From assembly GCA_012744475.1 (NCBI GenBank), contig JAAYBV010000081.1, positions 1 to 32,471 of the forward strand: a DNA stretch of 32,471 nucleotides. Direction: 5' to 3'. Source of the stretch: Phycisphaerae bacterium. GTDB lineage: Bacteria; Planctomycetota; Phycisphaerae; Sedimentisphaerales; Anaerobacaceae. Shown piece after piece: positions 8,512 to 16,331 of the stretch; positions within the stretch are counted from its first letter, which is position 1, and each line of letters opens with the position of its first letter. The notes beneath the pieces were generated by a model that was not told the DNA's origin, did not search any database, and saw nothing but the letters and a program-made list of their open reading frames with translations. The translations under genes and the position numbers were made by a program.

Positions 8512-8865
8512 TCAGGCGAACGTGTGGCGGTCCCAGCCCCAGTGCGTGCCGGCCAGCTCCTGGAACGTGACGTAGATGCGGTCGGTCGGGATGGCCAGTT
8601 CCTCCTCGAGCATCTGGCAGATCCGGCCGGTGAGGGTCTGATTGACCGACTTGCTCAGACCCCCGATCCCCTTGACGGTCACCAGCGCGCACGGGCCCGT
8701 CTCGCCCGCCATCGTCATGGTGGCTTTGTCCTGAACGGACGCCATGACGTACTGCTCGGGCTTGCCGGTCCCCTCGGCCGCCAGACGCGACAGGGCCTTG
8801 GCGACGGATTCCCTCTTGTTCCGGTCGGACAGGTCGCATGAGGTCTCAAGCTGGATCAATGGCAT
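8512..8865 (-). CDS. MIF-like tautomerase
   Basis: The 117-residue product starts MPLIQLETS, which places the catalytic Pro directly after Met, as required in the tautomerase superfamily. Its length and the sequence KPEQYVMASVQDKATM and PTDRIYVTFQELAGTHWGWD fit macrophage migration inhibitory factor homologues (phenylpyruvate/dopachrome tautomerase type). They are clearly longer than the 60-80 residue 4-oxalocrotonate tautomerases. The open frame begins 21 codons earlier, but the start at 8865 is decisive because it exposes Pro2 and has AAGGAG six bases upstream. Bacterial MIF homologues have no firmly established physiological role; cytoplasmic location is likely. Confidence 0.9.
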   Translation of the reverse strand: MPLIQLETSCDLSDRNKRESVAKALSRLAAEGTGKPEQYVMASVQDKATMTMAGETGPCALVTVKGIGGLSKSVNQTLTGRICQMLEEELAIPTDRIYVTFQELAGTHWGWDRHTFA

Positions 8866-8918
8866 CGTTGTCTCCTTATCCACCACCGACATACCGTTTC
8901 TGCCTGCGGACCCCTTTG

Positions 8919-8947
8919 TACATACCACGATTCCGTTTGTCTGACAA
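8919..8947 (-). promoter_or_regulatory. Candidate promoter for the tautomerase
   Basis: On the minus strand TTGTCA and TATGTA are separated by 17 bases, about 55 bases before the tautomerase start. The -35 box is good and the -10 box moderate. Confidence 0.35.
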
Positions 8948-8990
8948 CCGCAATCGACGAGGCGATTGCCCGTTCTGAACTGGGGGTTAG

Positions 8991-9010
8991 GGGCGAGGCA
9001 TGCCTCGCCC
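8991..9010. repeat. Perfect GGGCGA palindrome
   Basis: A perfect 20-base palindrome: arms GGGCGA/TCGCCC around the self-complementary centre GGCATGCC, preceded by TTAG and followed by TTA. The same arms with a different palindromic centre occur at 31951-31970. Confidence 0.85.
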
Positions 9011-9040
9011 TTATGGACTCGTGCGGCTTGTGGATTCGCA

Positions 9041-9073
9041 TGGCCGCCTCAGGCCCAACGGGATTGGGGATGG
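9041..9073 (+). repeat. Degenerate CTCAAG-type hairpin repeat
   Basis: GGCCGCCTC, then GGCCC-AAC-GGGATT, then GGGGATGG. This is a diverged copy of the GTGGCAGCCTCAAG hairpin family and lies just after the rsmH stop codon. Confidence 0.6.
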
Positions 9074-9077
9074 TTTG

Positions 9078-10172
9078 CTATGAATGTGTTTTCCTGGCGG
9101 CCCAGCGGAACTTGGCGGAGGCGCTGCGGGGGTTTGACGCGATCTCCTCGCGCGAGGGTACGAGCACCGCATCGCACGTCTCGTGATATAGGCCGGTTCG
9201 GACGCCTTCGCGAAACGACTGCTTGACGAGGCGGTCTTCGCCGCTGTGGAAGCTGATGATGCCGATCCGTCCGCCGGGACGCAGGCAGTAAGGGACCAGA
9301 CTCAGCAGCTTCTTCAGGCAGCCCAGCTCGTCGTTGACCAGGATGCGAAGGGCCTGGAAGGTGCGAGCGGCCGGGTGGAGCAGGCCGGGATGCGAGGCAC
9401 GCTGCTTCCGCCAGCCCTCGACGGTCAGACCCTTGGCGGCCAGGACCAGCTCGACGAGCTGCGACGTTTGTGTGGTACGCCCGGCGACACGACGCGCAAC
9501 GATCGCTCGCGCGATGGCCTCCGCGTCCGGCTCGTCGGCCAGCTCGCGCAGCGCTTCGGCCAACTCGTCTTGCCCCAGGGATTCGATCAAGTCGGCCCCA
9601 GTCCGTTTGAGGCGATCGTCCATCCGCAGGTCGAGCGGGCCTTCGTGTTTGTAGCTCATGCCGCGATCGGGGTCGTCGATCTGCATGCTCGAGACGCCGA
9701 GGTCGGCAAAGAGAATGTCACAGCCGTCGAGCCCTTCCTTGGCGAGCACGTTGCCGACGCCAGCGAAGTTGCAGCGATGGAAGCTCACGGGCGCCGGAAC
9801 TCCGGCCAGACGTACGCGCGTCCGCTCGAGTTCGGCGCGATCGACGTCGAGGGCGATCAGCCTTCCGCCCGGCGCGATCCGCTGTGCGAACTCGCGGGCG
9901 TGCCCGCCGTAGCCGACGGTACAGTCGATGACGACCTGGCCCGGGGCCGGATGCAGGCAGGCGAGGACCTGCTCGGTCATCACCGGCACGTGGCTGCCGG
10001 CGGGCGTATTGCCCTTGGCGCGCACGTGCGCGGCGATCTCGGGGTAGGCTTCGAGGTTGTGCTCTTTGTACTTGTCACGGTAGTTCTGAGGATACGTGCC
10101 GCGATAGCGGGCCCGCCGCGGCGGTCTGGCCGGCGACTCGGCGTCATTGTCCTTTGGTTCGGTTATGCCCAT
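9078..10172 (-). CDS. rsmH: 16S rRNA m4C1402 methyltransferase RsmH
   Basis: N4-methylates C1402 of 16S rRNA in the decoding centre. From about residue 61 the protein follows the family: HVPVMTEQVLACL, the SAM-binding DCTVGYGGHAREF, ALDVDRAEL, the ADLGVSSMQIDDPDRGMSY signature, LDLRMD, and the C-terminal IISFHSGEDRLVKQ. Total length is 364, against about 310 in E. coli. The excess is a basic N-terminal extension of about 60 residues (for example RARYRGTYPQNYRDKYKEHN), which I believe occurs in several phyla. In many bacteria rsmH opens the division/cell-wall cluster. Here it stands alone, 13 kb from ftsW-murG. The start ATG at 10172 is the first in frame. Confidence 0.95.
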   Translation of the reverse strand: MGITEPKDNDAESPARPPRRARYRGTYPQNYRDKYKEHNLEAYPEIAAHVRAKGNTPAGSHVPVMTEQVLACLHPAPGQVVIDCTVGYGGHAREFAQRIAPGGRLIALDVDRAELERTRVRLAGVPAPVSFHRCNFAGVGNVLAKEGLDGCDILFADLGVSSMQIDDPDRGMSYKHEGPLDLRMDDRLKRTGADLIESLGQDELAEALRELADEPDAEAIARAIVARRVAGRTTQTSQLVELVLAAKGLTVEGWRKQRASHPGLLHPAARTFQALRILVNDELGCLKKLLSLVPYCLRPGGRIGIISFHSGEDRLVKQSFREGVRTGLYHETCDAVLVPSREEIASNPRSASAKFRWAARKTHS

Positions 10173-10484
10173 GTGTGCTCCAGGTCCCTATATTGCCCGC
10201 CACGTGAAACCGATCGGGCAGGCAGGCCGGCAAGCCCGGCAGGGGCATGATAAACGACTCGGGCGTAGATGCCAAGCGGCCGGGCGGATGCCCAGTCGGA
10301 CCACAACGCGGCTTCCGGGAGCACCCGACACTACGTAAAATTACCTATTTTGCCGTTGCCGGCCGGGGATTTCCTGGAGTTGTACCGCCGGCCGGCCGAT
10401 GAGCACATGCAGGTATGCTCGTCCCTGAAGTGATCTGGGGCGACCGGCACATCGGTGCAGACGACGATTGGCGAGGACAAGACA
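10173..10484. other. Divergent spacer between rsmH and CBS gene
   Basis: This spacer should hold promoters for both divergent genes, but no good sigma70 pair was found. It contains an AT-rich patch at about 10336-10353 and a GC-rich inverted repeat at about 10364-10402 with arms GCCGGCCGG and CCGGCCGGC. Nothing coding is supported. Confidence 0.4.
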
Positions 10485-11357
10485 ATGACGTGTGATGCTT
10501 ACTGTCAGAGCGAATCGCTCGGACAGTCCACCTGCCTGAACAACCCGTTCGACGAAATGGACGATCTGCTGGCCCGCGATGTGATGCAGGTCGGGGTCGT
10601 CAGCATCGACCGGAAAGAGCCGGTCCAGAAGGCGGTCACGCTGCTGATCGAGCGCGACATCAGCGGTCTGCCGGTGACCTGCGAGGGCCGTCTGGACGGG
10701 ATGCTGTCCGAGAAAGATCTGCTCAAGCTGCTGTACGAGGGGCAGTATCTGCCGGGCCTGGTCGAGGACTACATGACGCCCTACGCCACCAGCTTTGACG
10801 TCGAGGACAAGGTCTCGAAGATCTACCGGCAGTTGGTGGAGCGTTCGTTTCGGCGCGTGCCCATCCTCTATCAGCAGCGCCTGGCCGGCATGATTACACG
10901 GGCGGACCTCGTTCGCGTGTTGATGCAGAAGCTGTGCCCATCGGCGCATCGGAGCGACCTGGTCCCCGGCGGCGAGATGCGCGCAGAGGACGCCATGAAC
11001 TTCGGCCTGCTCACGCTCGCTCCCCAGGCGACGTTGTACGAAGCCATGGATCTCATTGCCCGGCATCACGTCACGGGCCTGCCGGTGGTCGACGGCGGGA
11101 TGAATCTCCTGGGCATCATCACGGAAAAGGACGTGCTGCGCTGCGCCACTGATCCGGAGGCCCTCGAGGCCCCCGTCGAGAGTTTCATGACCCGGAGCGT
11201 CGTGTCCTTCAATCGCAGGGCCAGTCTCTACCACATCTGCGCCTGCCTGATCGAGCAGGATTTCCATCGCGTTCCGATTCTGGATGGGACACGTCTGGTG
11301 GGCATCATCAGCCGATCCGACATCCTCAGGCACCGCACGGCGGTCTTCAAACGCTGA
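10485..11357 (+). CDS. Protein with four CBS domains
   Basis: The 290-residue protein consists almost entirely of two Bateman modules. CBS1 begins near LLARDVMQVGVVSIDR and CBS2 near VEDYMTPYATSFDV. CBS3 begins near AEDAMNFGLLTLAP and CBS4 near VESFMTRSVVSFNR. Each ends with the typical pattern of G-(hydrophobic)-(I/L)-(S/T)-x-x-D-(L/V), such as LDGMLSEKDLL and LVGIISRSDIL. Such modules bind adenine nucleotides and act as energy or redox sensors, usually regulating a partner protein. No effector domain is attached and no partner is adjacent; converging downstream is a GyrI-like domain gene. ATG at 10485 is preferred because of GCGAGGA upstream. A GTG at 10455 is possible. Confidence 0.88.
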   Translation: MTCDAYCQSESLGQSTCLNNPFDEMDDLLARDVMQVGVVSIDRKEPVQKAVTLLIERDISGLPVTCEGRLDGMLSEKDLLKLLYEGQYLPGLVEDYMTPYATSFDVEDKVSKIYRQLVERSFRRVPILYQQRLAGMITRADLVRVLMQKLCPSAHRSDLVPGGEMRAEDAMNFGLLTLAPQATLYEAMDLIARHHVTGLPVVDGGMNLLGIITEKDVLRCATDPEALEAPVESFMTRSVVSFNRRASLYHICACLIEQDFHRVPILDGTRLVGIISRSDILRHRTAVFKR

Positions 11358-11388
11358 TACTTTCGATGACGCAGCCAGGAACGACGGT

Positions 11389-11895
11389 TCAGGCCGCCGG
11401 CAGATAGATGTACGTCAGCAGGTCGGCTGGCGGCGTGGTGTCCGGATCGTTAAGATACTCTTCCCACATCGGCATGTAGCGTGCCCAGTCCGCCTCGCTC
11501 TCCATCAGGCCCCTGGCTTTCATGAACGCGGTGATCTGCCCGTACGTGCCCATCAGGCCCGCATAGGGACCGCGATGCGTGAAGCGAAGGGCCTTGGTCC
11601 CCGCCAGCGGGCCAATGGACGCCGGATGGTGGGCGATCGGCGTCGCCGGTGGCGCGGTGATGGGTATCGCTACGATGAACTTCATCCCCGTGGGACCATG
11701 GGCGGTATAGATCGCGCGCGGCGGCCCGATGGGCGCGAGGGCGTGTTCTTGCAGGAACTGCCCGAGCCGGTCGAACGCCTCGGAGATCGCCGGACCGATG
11801 CTGGCAGGTTCCAGGCCGCATTCGCCACTGACTTCCGCCGCCAACACGGGGGCGACCTCCGTCTCGGTAAACTCCAGAGAATCAAATTCAGACAT
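11389..11895 (-). CDS. Stand-alone GyrI-like effector-binding domain
   Basis: A 168-residue protein, MSEFDSLEFTETEVAPVLAA onward, resembling the GyrI-like/AraC effector-binding fold that forms a small-molecule pocket. Typical elements are the repeated pattern of a beta strand followed by HxGPYxGL: FTHRGPYAGLMGTYGQITAF, then an acidic helix and a C-terminal strand ending LLTYIYLPA. No DNA-binding domain is present, so it is not a transcription factor by itself. It may sequester or hydrolyse a small toxic compound, as known for some family members. The start at 11895 has AGGGAGG six bases upstream; the open frame runs on to 12399 without support. It ends 31 bases from the CBS gene, convergent. 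Confidence 0.78.
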   Translation of the reverse strand: MSEFDSLEFTETEVAPVLAAEVSGECGLEPASIGPAISEAFDRLGQFLQEHALAPIGPPRAIYTAHGPTGMKFIVAIPITAPPATPIAHHPASIGPLAGTKALRFTHRGPYAGLMGTYGQITAFMKARGLMESEADWARYMPMWEEYLNDPDTTPPADLLTYIYLPAA

Positions 11896-12142
11896 GGATG
11901 ACCTCCCTATCGCATGGTGCGCGTTCTCCGCCGGCCGCAACGACGTCTCGGCCCGCATCAGGCGAAGTCTACATCCGCACTCCGTGGCCGGCAAGAGGTT
12001 TTCCCACTGTCGCTTCCCGATTCGATTACACGCAGAAGATGCCCGGGCGGAGAACTCGGCGATGCGGCGGGCGTACCGGTGGGTGAAGGATGGACGACAA
12101 GCCCCAGGATGGGGCGCGACCGGCCCTGGGAGGATTCGTGCG

Positions 12143-13423
12143 ATGAAGCGGTTATGCCTGATTCTATCACTGGGCGTCTTGCTGCCGGCGACGCGCGTGA
12201 CGCGCGCCGTGTGCCCGCTGGGCCTCGAACGGGTGGCGTTCGGGCTGAATCGTCCGGTCGGCGTTGCCTGGCCCGACGACGGCTCGAATCGACTGTTTGT
12301 TATCGAGCAGCACACCGGGCGAATCAGGATCGTTGACCTCAGCACCGGCGCAATGCGGGAGACGCCGTTTCTCGATCTGGCCGGTCTGGCGACCGGCAAT
12401 GAGCAGGGGCTGCTGGGCCTGGCTTTCGATCCACTCTATGTCGACAACGGCCTGCTCTATGTCAATGTCACCGTCGCCGACGGGACGACCGAGATTCGAC
12501 GCTACCGCAGCTCGCGGACCAATCCGAATATGGCGGACTCGGGCAGCGAGGTCGTGCTCCTGTCGTATGCCCAGCCCTTCTCCAACCACAACGGCGGGTG
12601 GCTTGCCTTCGGACCGGACGGCTGCCTCTACATCAGCACCGGCGACGGCGGCAGCGCGTTCGATCCGGGCAACCGCGCCCAGAGCCTGAACACGCTCCTG
12701 GGCAAACTGCTGCGCATCGACGTGCGCGGAACCAACGGCTCGACCGGCCGGTACGGCATCCCGCCCGACAATCCATTCGTCCACCTGCCGAACGCCCGCC
12801 CGGAGATCTGGGCCTACGGCCTCCGCAATCCCTGGCGGTGCAGCTTCGACCGCGCCACGGGCGATTTGTACATCGGCGACGTCGGCCAGAACCAGATCGA
12901 GGAGGTCGACTTTCAGCCTGCCTCCAGTTCGGGAGGCGAGAACTACGGCTGGCGCGTGATGGAAGGAACGCGGTGCAGCGACGACTCTCGCGCCGGCGGC
13001 AACCCGCCCTGCGGCGACCCGAGCCTCGTGCCGCCGATCCACGAGTACACGCATGCCGTGGGTGTCTCGGTGACGGGGGGCTACGTGTATCGGGGCCGCA
13101 AGCTCGGAGGCTGGCAGGGGACGTACTTCTTCGCCGACTACGGCTCGGCCCGCATCTGGTCGTTCCGCTATCGAGACGGCGTCCTGACCGAATTCACCGA
13201 GCGGACCGCCGAGCTGAATCCGGGCCTGACCAACATCAGTTTCCTCTCCTCGTTTGGCGAAGGTCCCGACGGCGAACTGTACCTGCTCGATCTGGTCGAT
13301 GGAGAGGTCTTCCGCATGGTCTCGACGGCCGGGCCGATCCCCGGCGACATCAACAACGACTGCCGCGTCGATTTCACCGACCTGAGCATTCTGGGCGAGA
13401 ACTGGCTGACCGGCACGCCATAG
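12143..13423 (+). CDS. Secreted PQQ-type sugar dehydrogenase, dockerin tail
   Basis: The 426-residue protein starts with a Sec signal peptide (LCLILSLGVLLPATRVTRA). It continues with a six-bladed beta-propeller of the glucose/sorbosone dehydrogenase family: LNRPVGVAWPDDG, NEQGLLGLAFDP, HNGGWLAFGPDGCLYISTGD, IWAYGLRNPWRCSFD and GDVGQNQIEEVDF are recognisable blade motifs. These enzymes use pyrroloquinoline quinone to oxidise aldose sugars in the periplasm. The C-terminus carries a single dockerin-like loop, GDINNDCRVDFTDLSILGEN. GGGAGG lies upstream of the ATG at 12143; the longer frame from 11729 overlaps the opposite gene and is rejected. No PQQ biosynthesis genes are in the window. Confidence 0.9.
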   Translation: MKRLCLILSLGVLLPATRVTRAVCPLGLERVAFGLNRPVGVAWPDDGSNRLFVIEQHTGRIRIVDLSTGAMRETPFLDLAGLATGNEQGLLGLAFDPLYVDNGLLYVNVTVADGTTEIRRYRSSRTNPNMADSGSEVVLLSYAQPFSNHNGGWLAFGPDGCLYISTGDGGSAFDPGNRAQSLNTLLGKLLRIDVRGTNGSTGRYGIPPDNPFVHLPNARPEIWAYGLRNPWRCSFDRATGDLYIGDVGQNQIEEVDFQPASSSGGENYGWRVMEGTRCSDDSRAGGNPPCGDPSLVPPIHEYTHAVGVSVTGGYVYRGRKLGGWQGTYFFADYGSARIWSFRYRDGVLTEFTERTAELNPGLTNISFLSSFGEGPDGELYLLDLVDGEVFRMVSTAGPIPGDINNDCRVDFTDLSILGENWLTGTP

Positions 13424-13445
13424 AACTCACGCCCGTGCCATGCCG

Positions 13446-13480
13446 GGTGGCAGTCTCAAACGGAGCTTGGGGGGCGGCCG
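13446..13480 (+). repeat. Degenerate hairpin repeat at convergent gene ends
   Basis: GTGGCAG-TCTCAAAC-GGAG-CTTGGGG resembles the GTGGCAGCCTCAAG family with a decayed stem. It lies in the 72-base gap between two convergent genes. Confidence 0.45.
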
Positions 13481-13495
13481 GCGTCGTGCGGCCCC

Positions 13496-14179
13496 CTACG
13501 CCGGATAGCCGACGGTCTGGGCGAAGAGCACGCGCTGTTGCGGCCGCAGCTTCAACTCCCGGGCGGTGTTCTCCTTGTCGCAGTTGTGCAGCCACGCCGC
13601 CAGATCCTGTGAGGCGCAGAACAGATAGACGTTTTGTGCGATCAGTCCCGTCGCGCAGTAATAGTACGACTTCTGGACCTCGGGATCACTGATCCTGCGG
13701 TCGGGCTGATTCGGTCCCGTGTCGTACCGGCTCAGGTCTGCCACGTAAAAGATGTTCACCGGCGCGGTCGTCGCTGCTCGCCGGCCCGATCTGCCACGCA
13801 GGTCGCCCGGCACTATGGGATTCAGACGGTGTGCGGCCGCATCGTAGAGGTACACGCCTTCAGGCAAGGCCACGTACAGGTCGATCTCTTGGGAGTTGCT
13901 GGCCGAGGGCGCCGTCCGGCCCGCCTTGCCGAACGAGCCGCTGGCGCGATTGACGCCGAACGCCGCCCACAGCAGATTCGACAACACCTGATCCGGCAGC
14001 CTCCTGTCGCTGATCTCGCGGTTCGTTCTTCTCGCCAACAGCGCCGCCAGCACCGACTTGCCCCCCTCGACCTCGGGGTGGGGCAGGGCGATGGGCGGCA
14101 ATTCCTCTGCCACACTCGGCGCGGCCCCGCTCAATACCGCCAACGCCGGCACCGCCTTGATGAACGTCCTGCGATCCAT
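13496..14179 (-). CDS. Tat-exported SagB-like nitroreductase
   Basis: A 227-residue flavoprotein of the nitroreductase superfamily, closest in pattern to SagB/ThcOx-type oxidases. The Tat signal is DRRTFIKAVPALAVLSGAA. The FMN-binding start is LLARRTNREISDRRL, followed by LSNLLWAAFGVNR, the APSASNSQEIDLYVA stretch and the YLYDAAAHRLNPI segment typical of SagB-type proteins. The C-terminal helix region GLIAQNVYLFCASQDLAAWL packs over the flavin. SagB homologues can oxidise azolines in peptides, but stand-alone exported members in this phylum have no known role, and no RiPP genes are adjacent. The start at 14179 has AAAGGA upstream. It lies 75 bases after a lipoprotein gene on the same strand. 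Confidence 0.85.
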   Translation of the reverse strand: MDRRTFIKAVPALAVLSGAAPSVAEELPPIALPHPEVEGGKSVLAALLARRTNREISDRRLPDQVLSNLLWAAFGVNRASGSFGKAGRTAPSASNSQEIDLYVALPEGVYLYDAAAHRLNPIVPGDLRGRSGRRAATTAPVNIFYVADLSRYDTGPNQPDRRISDPEVQKSYYYCATGLIAQNVYLFCASQDLAAWLHNCDKENTARELKLRPQQRVLFAQTVGYPA

Positions 14180-14254
14180 GCCGCCGTCCTTTCCTCAACC
14201 TGTCATTGATTCGAACGTAGCTCAAATCCTGTGCGCCACATCGTCATGACGCCT

Positions 14255-15022
14255 TCATGGCGTGGCACCGCGTTCCGGTTCGTTGAGAAACCGAGCGACC
14301 TCGGCACTCACTTCCTTCAGGACGGTCAGCGTCGCCTCGGACTTGGCCCTTTGCAGCGTCTCGGACCAGCTGAAGTCCTCGGCCTGCTTCTCCGTGACGA
14401 CCTTCTGCGTCCTCGTGAGGGTAAACGGGATCACACCGGTCCGCGTGTCGAACAACAGCAGTTCACAGGTGGCAAACGCCTTGACCTGGTCTTTGTCGAA
14501 GAACCGCGTCTTCTCGAAGATATCACTGCGGACCCCATAGATCAGGAGAAGATCGGCCTGGAGCCTCGCCGCAGCCTCGCGCATCTGCCCAAGCGTCATA
14601 TCCGGGACGATCATCACACTGGGCATCGCGACGACCTCGCGGACGCGCTTCGCTCCCGACAGCGGGTCCACCATCGCCTGGACATATCGGTGCTGCAGGT
14701 CCATGTACTCTTCTGTTCGCCAGTACGAGCCGTACACGCGCAGCCCCACGCCACCAGGCGTCAGATTCAACAGGGCCACCTTTGCCTTCTCCGGCAGGGC
14801 GACAGGGGCACTCAGCACGCCCTTGACGGCCTCGTTGCTCAGCAGGTTCGTGTCCGACGCAAAGAGCGAGCCGGTCAGATGCGTCTGCTCGACTGTCATG
14901 TCGGCGTGCGATGCCACTCCCTCTCGCTCGCCTGTCAGCGTCTCCGCGGCCATAGGCCCGGAGCAGCCGGCCAGAAGGCTCAACCCGATCAGTACGATCC
15001 ACAAATCCACGATTCCTCGCAT
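14255..15022 (-). CDS. Predicted lipoprotein
   Basis: The 255-residue protein has a clear lipoprotein signal (LWIVLIGLSLLAGCSG) with a canonical LLAGC lipobox. The mature part contains KAKVALLNLTPGG, LGQMREAAARLQADLLLIYG and ATCELLLFDTRTGVIPF. This alternation of strands and helices recalls CsgG/TolB-N-like domains of envelope lipoproteins, but the match is by eye only. The start at 15022 follows GGAGGG by six bases; the longer frame to 15106 is not supported. It sits between a nitroreductase and a glycosidase gene on the same strand. Function unknown. Confidence 0.78.
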   Translation of the reverse strand: MRGIVDLWIVLIGLSLLAGCSGPMAAETLTGEREGVASHADMTVEQTHLTGSLFASDTNLLSNEAVKGVLSAPVALPEKAKVALLNLTPGGVGLRVYGSYWRTEEYMDLQHRYVQAMVDPLSGAKRVREVVAMPSVMIVPDMTLGQMREAAARLQADLLLIYGVRSDIFEKTRFFDKDQVKAFATCELLLFDTRTGVIPFTLTRTQKVVTEKQAEDFSWSETLQRAKSEATLTVLKEVSAEVARFLNEPERGATP

Positions 15023-15109
15023 GATGCTCCCTCCAAATGGTTCTGACATCTCACCGTAGGTGGCGCGTCCTCGCGCGACGGGCGAGCGAGGGCGTTCGCC
15101 CCACAAGTA

Positions 15110-16168
15110 TCATCTCGCACTGGCGGGCATTCCGACCAGGGCGCGGATTGTTTCGTAGGCGGCGAAGTCTTCGGCGGCGTTGGCGCCCTCGTCGGGCTGG
15201 CCGATGCCGAAGACGAAGGGCCACTGCTGGTTGCGGGTCTGGTTCATGATGCCCCAGGAGGCGCCGTTCTCGAACGCGGCGGTCCCCTTGGCGGGCGCAT
15301 CGGCCACGCCGCGACTGTCGTCGCTGAAACACCAGTCCTCGTTGAACACGATGGGCTTGCCGTGCGTCGCGACTGCTGTAATCCGCTGCGGATAGTCCTC
15401 GGGCTCCGTCCCGTTGCCGTGCAGCAGAATGAAGTCGGCCGCTTCGCACAACGCCGGGTGCAGCCGCGCATTGCCCAGGTCGCTGGTGGAGACCAGGAGC
15501 TTCGGATGCACCGACCGCACGAGGTCCATCAGCTCGGCCTCGCCCGCCTCCTCGCGGAGGATCGCGTGGTCGAACCCGTCGTGACGATACTCGTTGGCGA
15601 TCTCGACGAGCACGTTGGTGTATCGCTGCCGGGCGAGCCACGTCGCGGCATTCCGCGCCGCGACACGCACCGCGTCCTCGTCGGCCAGGATCTGGTCCTG
15701 CCTCTGGTAAAAAAGCCCGAGGATGATGACGAGCCCATTGGCGTCGGCTGCCTCGATGACGCGAGCGACCCGCCGCACGTACACCGGCTTGAGGCTTCCA
15801 TCCCGGGCGAACGCCGAGTTGATCGCGCCCTCGTAGCCTGGATAGCCGCCCTGGAGATTCAGCGTGAAGGCCAGGATGCCTTTCGCCTTGTACTGGTCCA
15901 TCGAGTCGATGAAACGCGTCGTGTTCGCCTCGGGGTCGAAGCCCGCAGGTCGCGTCGCGGGGTTCTCGTCATCGAACGTCGAGTTGACCATCCTTGCGTT
16001 CATCAGCCTGCCCAGCGCCCCGGGCGCCAGACCCGCGTAGGTCGGCTGTCCGTTGATCCGGAACCGCTCGCCGTCGATCGACACCGCCGTCTGCCAGGCT
16101 CGCACGTTCGAGCCGGTCGCCGCCGTCACCAAGGTCAGCACGATCGCCATTCTTATCTGCTGCTTCAC
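15110..16168 (-). CDS. Secreted GH5-like glycoside hydrolase
   Basis: The 352-residue product begins with a Sec signal (IRMAIVLTLVTAATGSNVRA). It then shows a TIM-barrel glycosidase pattern: INGQPTYAGLAPG near the start, YKAKGILAFTLNLQGG, ANGLVIILGLFYQRQDQI, and two candidate catalytic Glu residues in VLVEIANEYRHDGFD (acid/base, after Asn) and KPIVFNEDWCFSDD (nucleophile). This resembles clan GH-A enzymes near GH5, although exact family assignment needs a profile search. The start codon is GTG at 16168, supported by GGAAGGG seven bases upstream; ATG at 16150 is possible. It is probably periplasmic or secreted and acts on an unknown beta-linked glycan. Confidence 0.82.
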   Translation of the reverse strand: MKQQIRMAIVLTLVTAATGSNVRAWQTAVSIDGERFRINGQPTYAGLAPGALGRLMNARMVNSTFDDENPATRPAGFDPEANTTRFIDSMDQYKAKGILAFTLNLQGGYPGYEGAINSAFARDGSLKPVYVRRVARVIEAADANGLVIILGLFYQRQDQILADEDAVRVAARNAATWLARQRYTNVLVEIANEYRHDGFDHAILREEAGEAELMDLVRSVHPKLLVSTSDLGNARLHPALCEAADFILLHGNGTEPEDYPQRITAVATHGKPIVFNEDWCFSDDSRGVADAPAKGTAAFENGASWGIMNQTRNQQWPFVFGIGQPDEGANAAEDFAAYETIRALVGMPASAR

Positions 16169-16270
16169 AGTCGAGCCCTTCCAGCTTTTCGTTTGACGCG
16201 GTCATTGCGTGGACGTCCCCACTCAGACCGCTCCATTCTAACACCGTGCCAGTGTGTGCGCGGGCAAAAA

Positions 16271-16300
16271 GACGAGGCAGGCTTGCGGGCCTGCCTCGTC
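16271..16300 (-). terminator. Intrinsic terminator of the sugar operon
   Basis: A perfect 12-base-pair stem, GACGAGGCAGGC with GCCTGCCTCGTC, closes a six-base loop. Read on the minus strand it is followed at once by TTTTT. It lies 31 bases after the stop of the last gene of the minus-strand operon and is the clearest rho-independent terminator in the window. Confidence 0.9.
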
Positions 16301-16331
16301 GCTATTCCTCATCGGTTGCGGACCGGGACCA

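Noticed and set aside
14236-14256. Hairpin ACGCC/GGCGT at the end of the lipoprotein gene as a CACTAC-type repeat
   Set aside because: The stem matches, but the constant CACTAC shoulder is missing and part lies in coding sequence.
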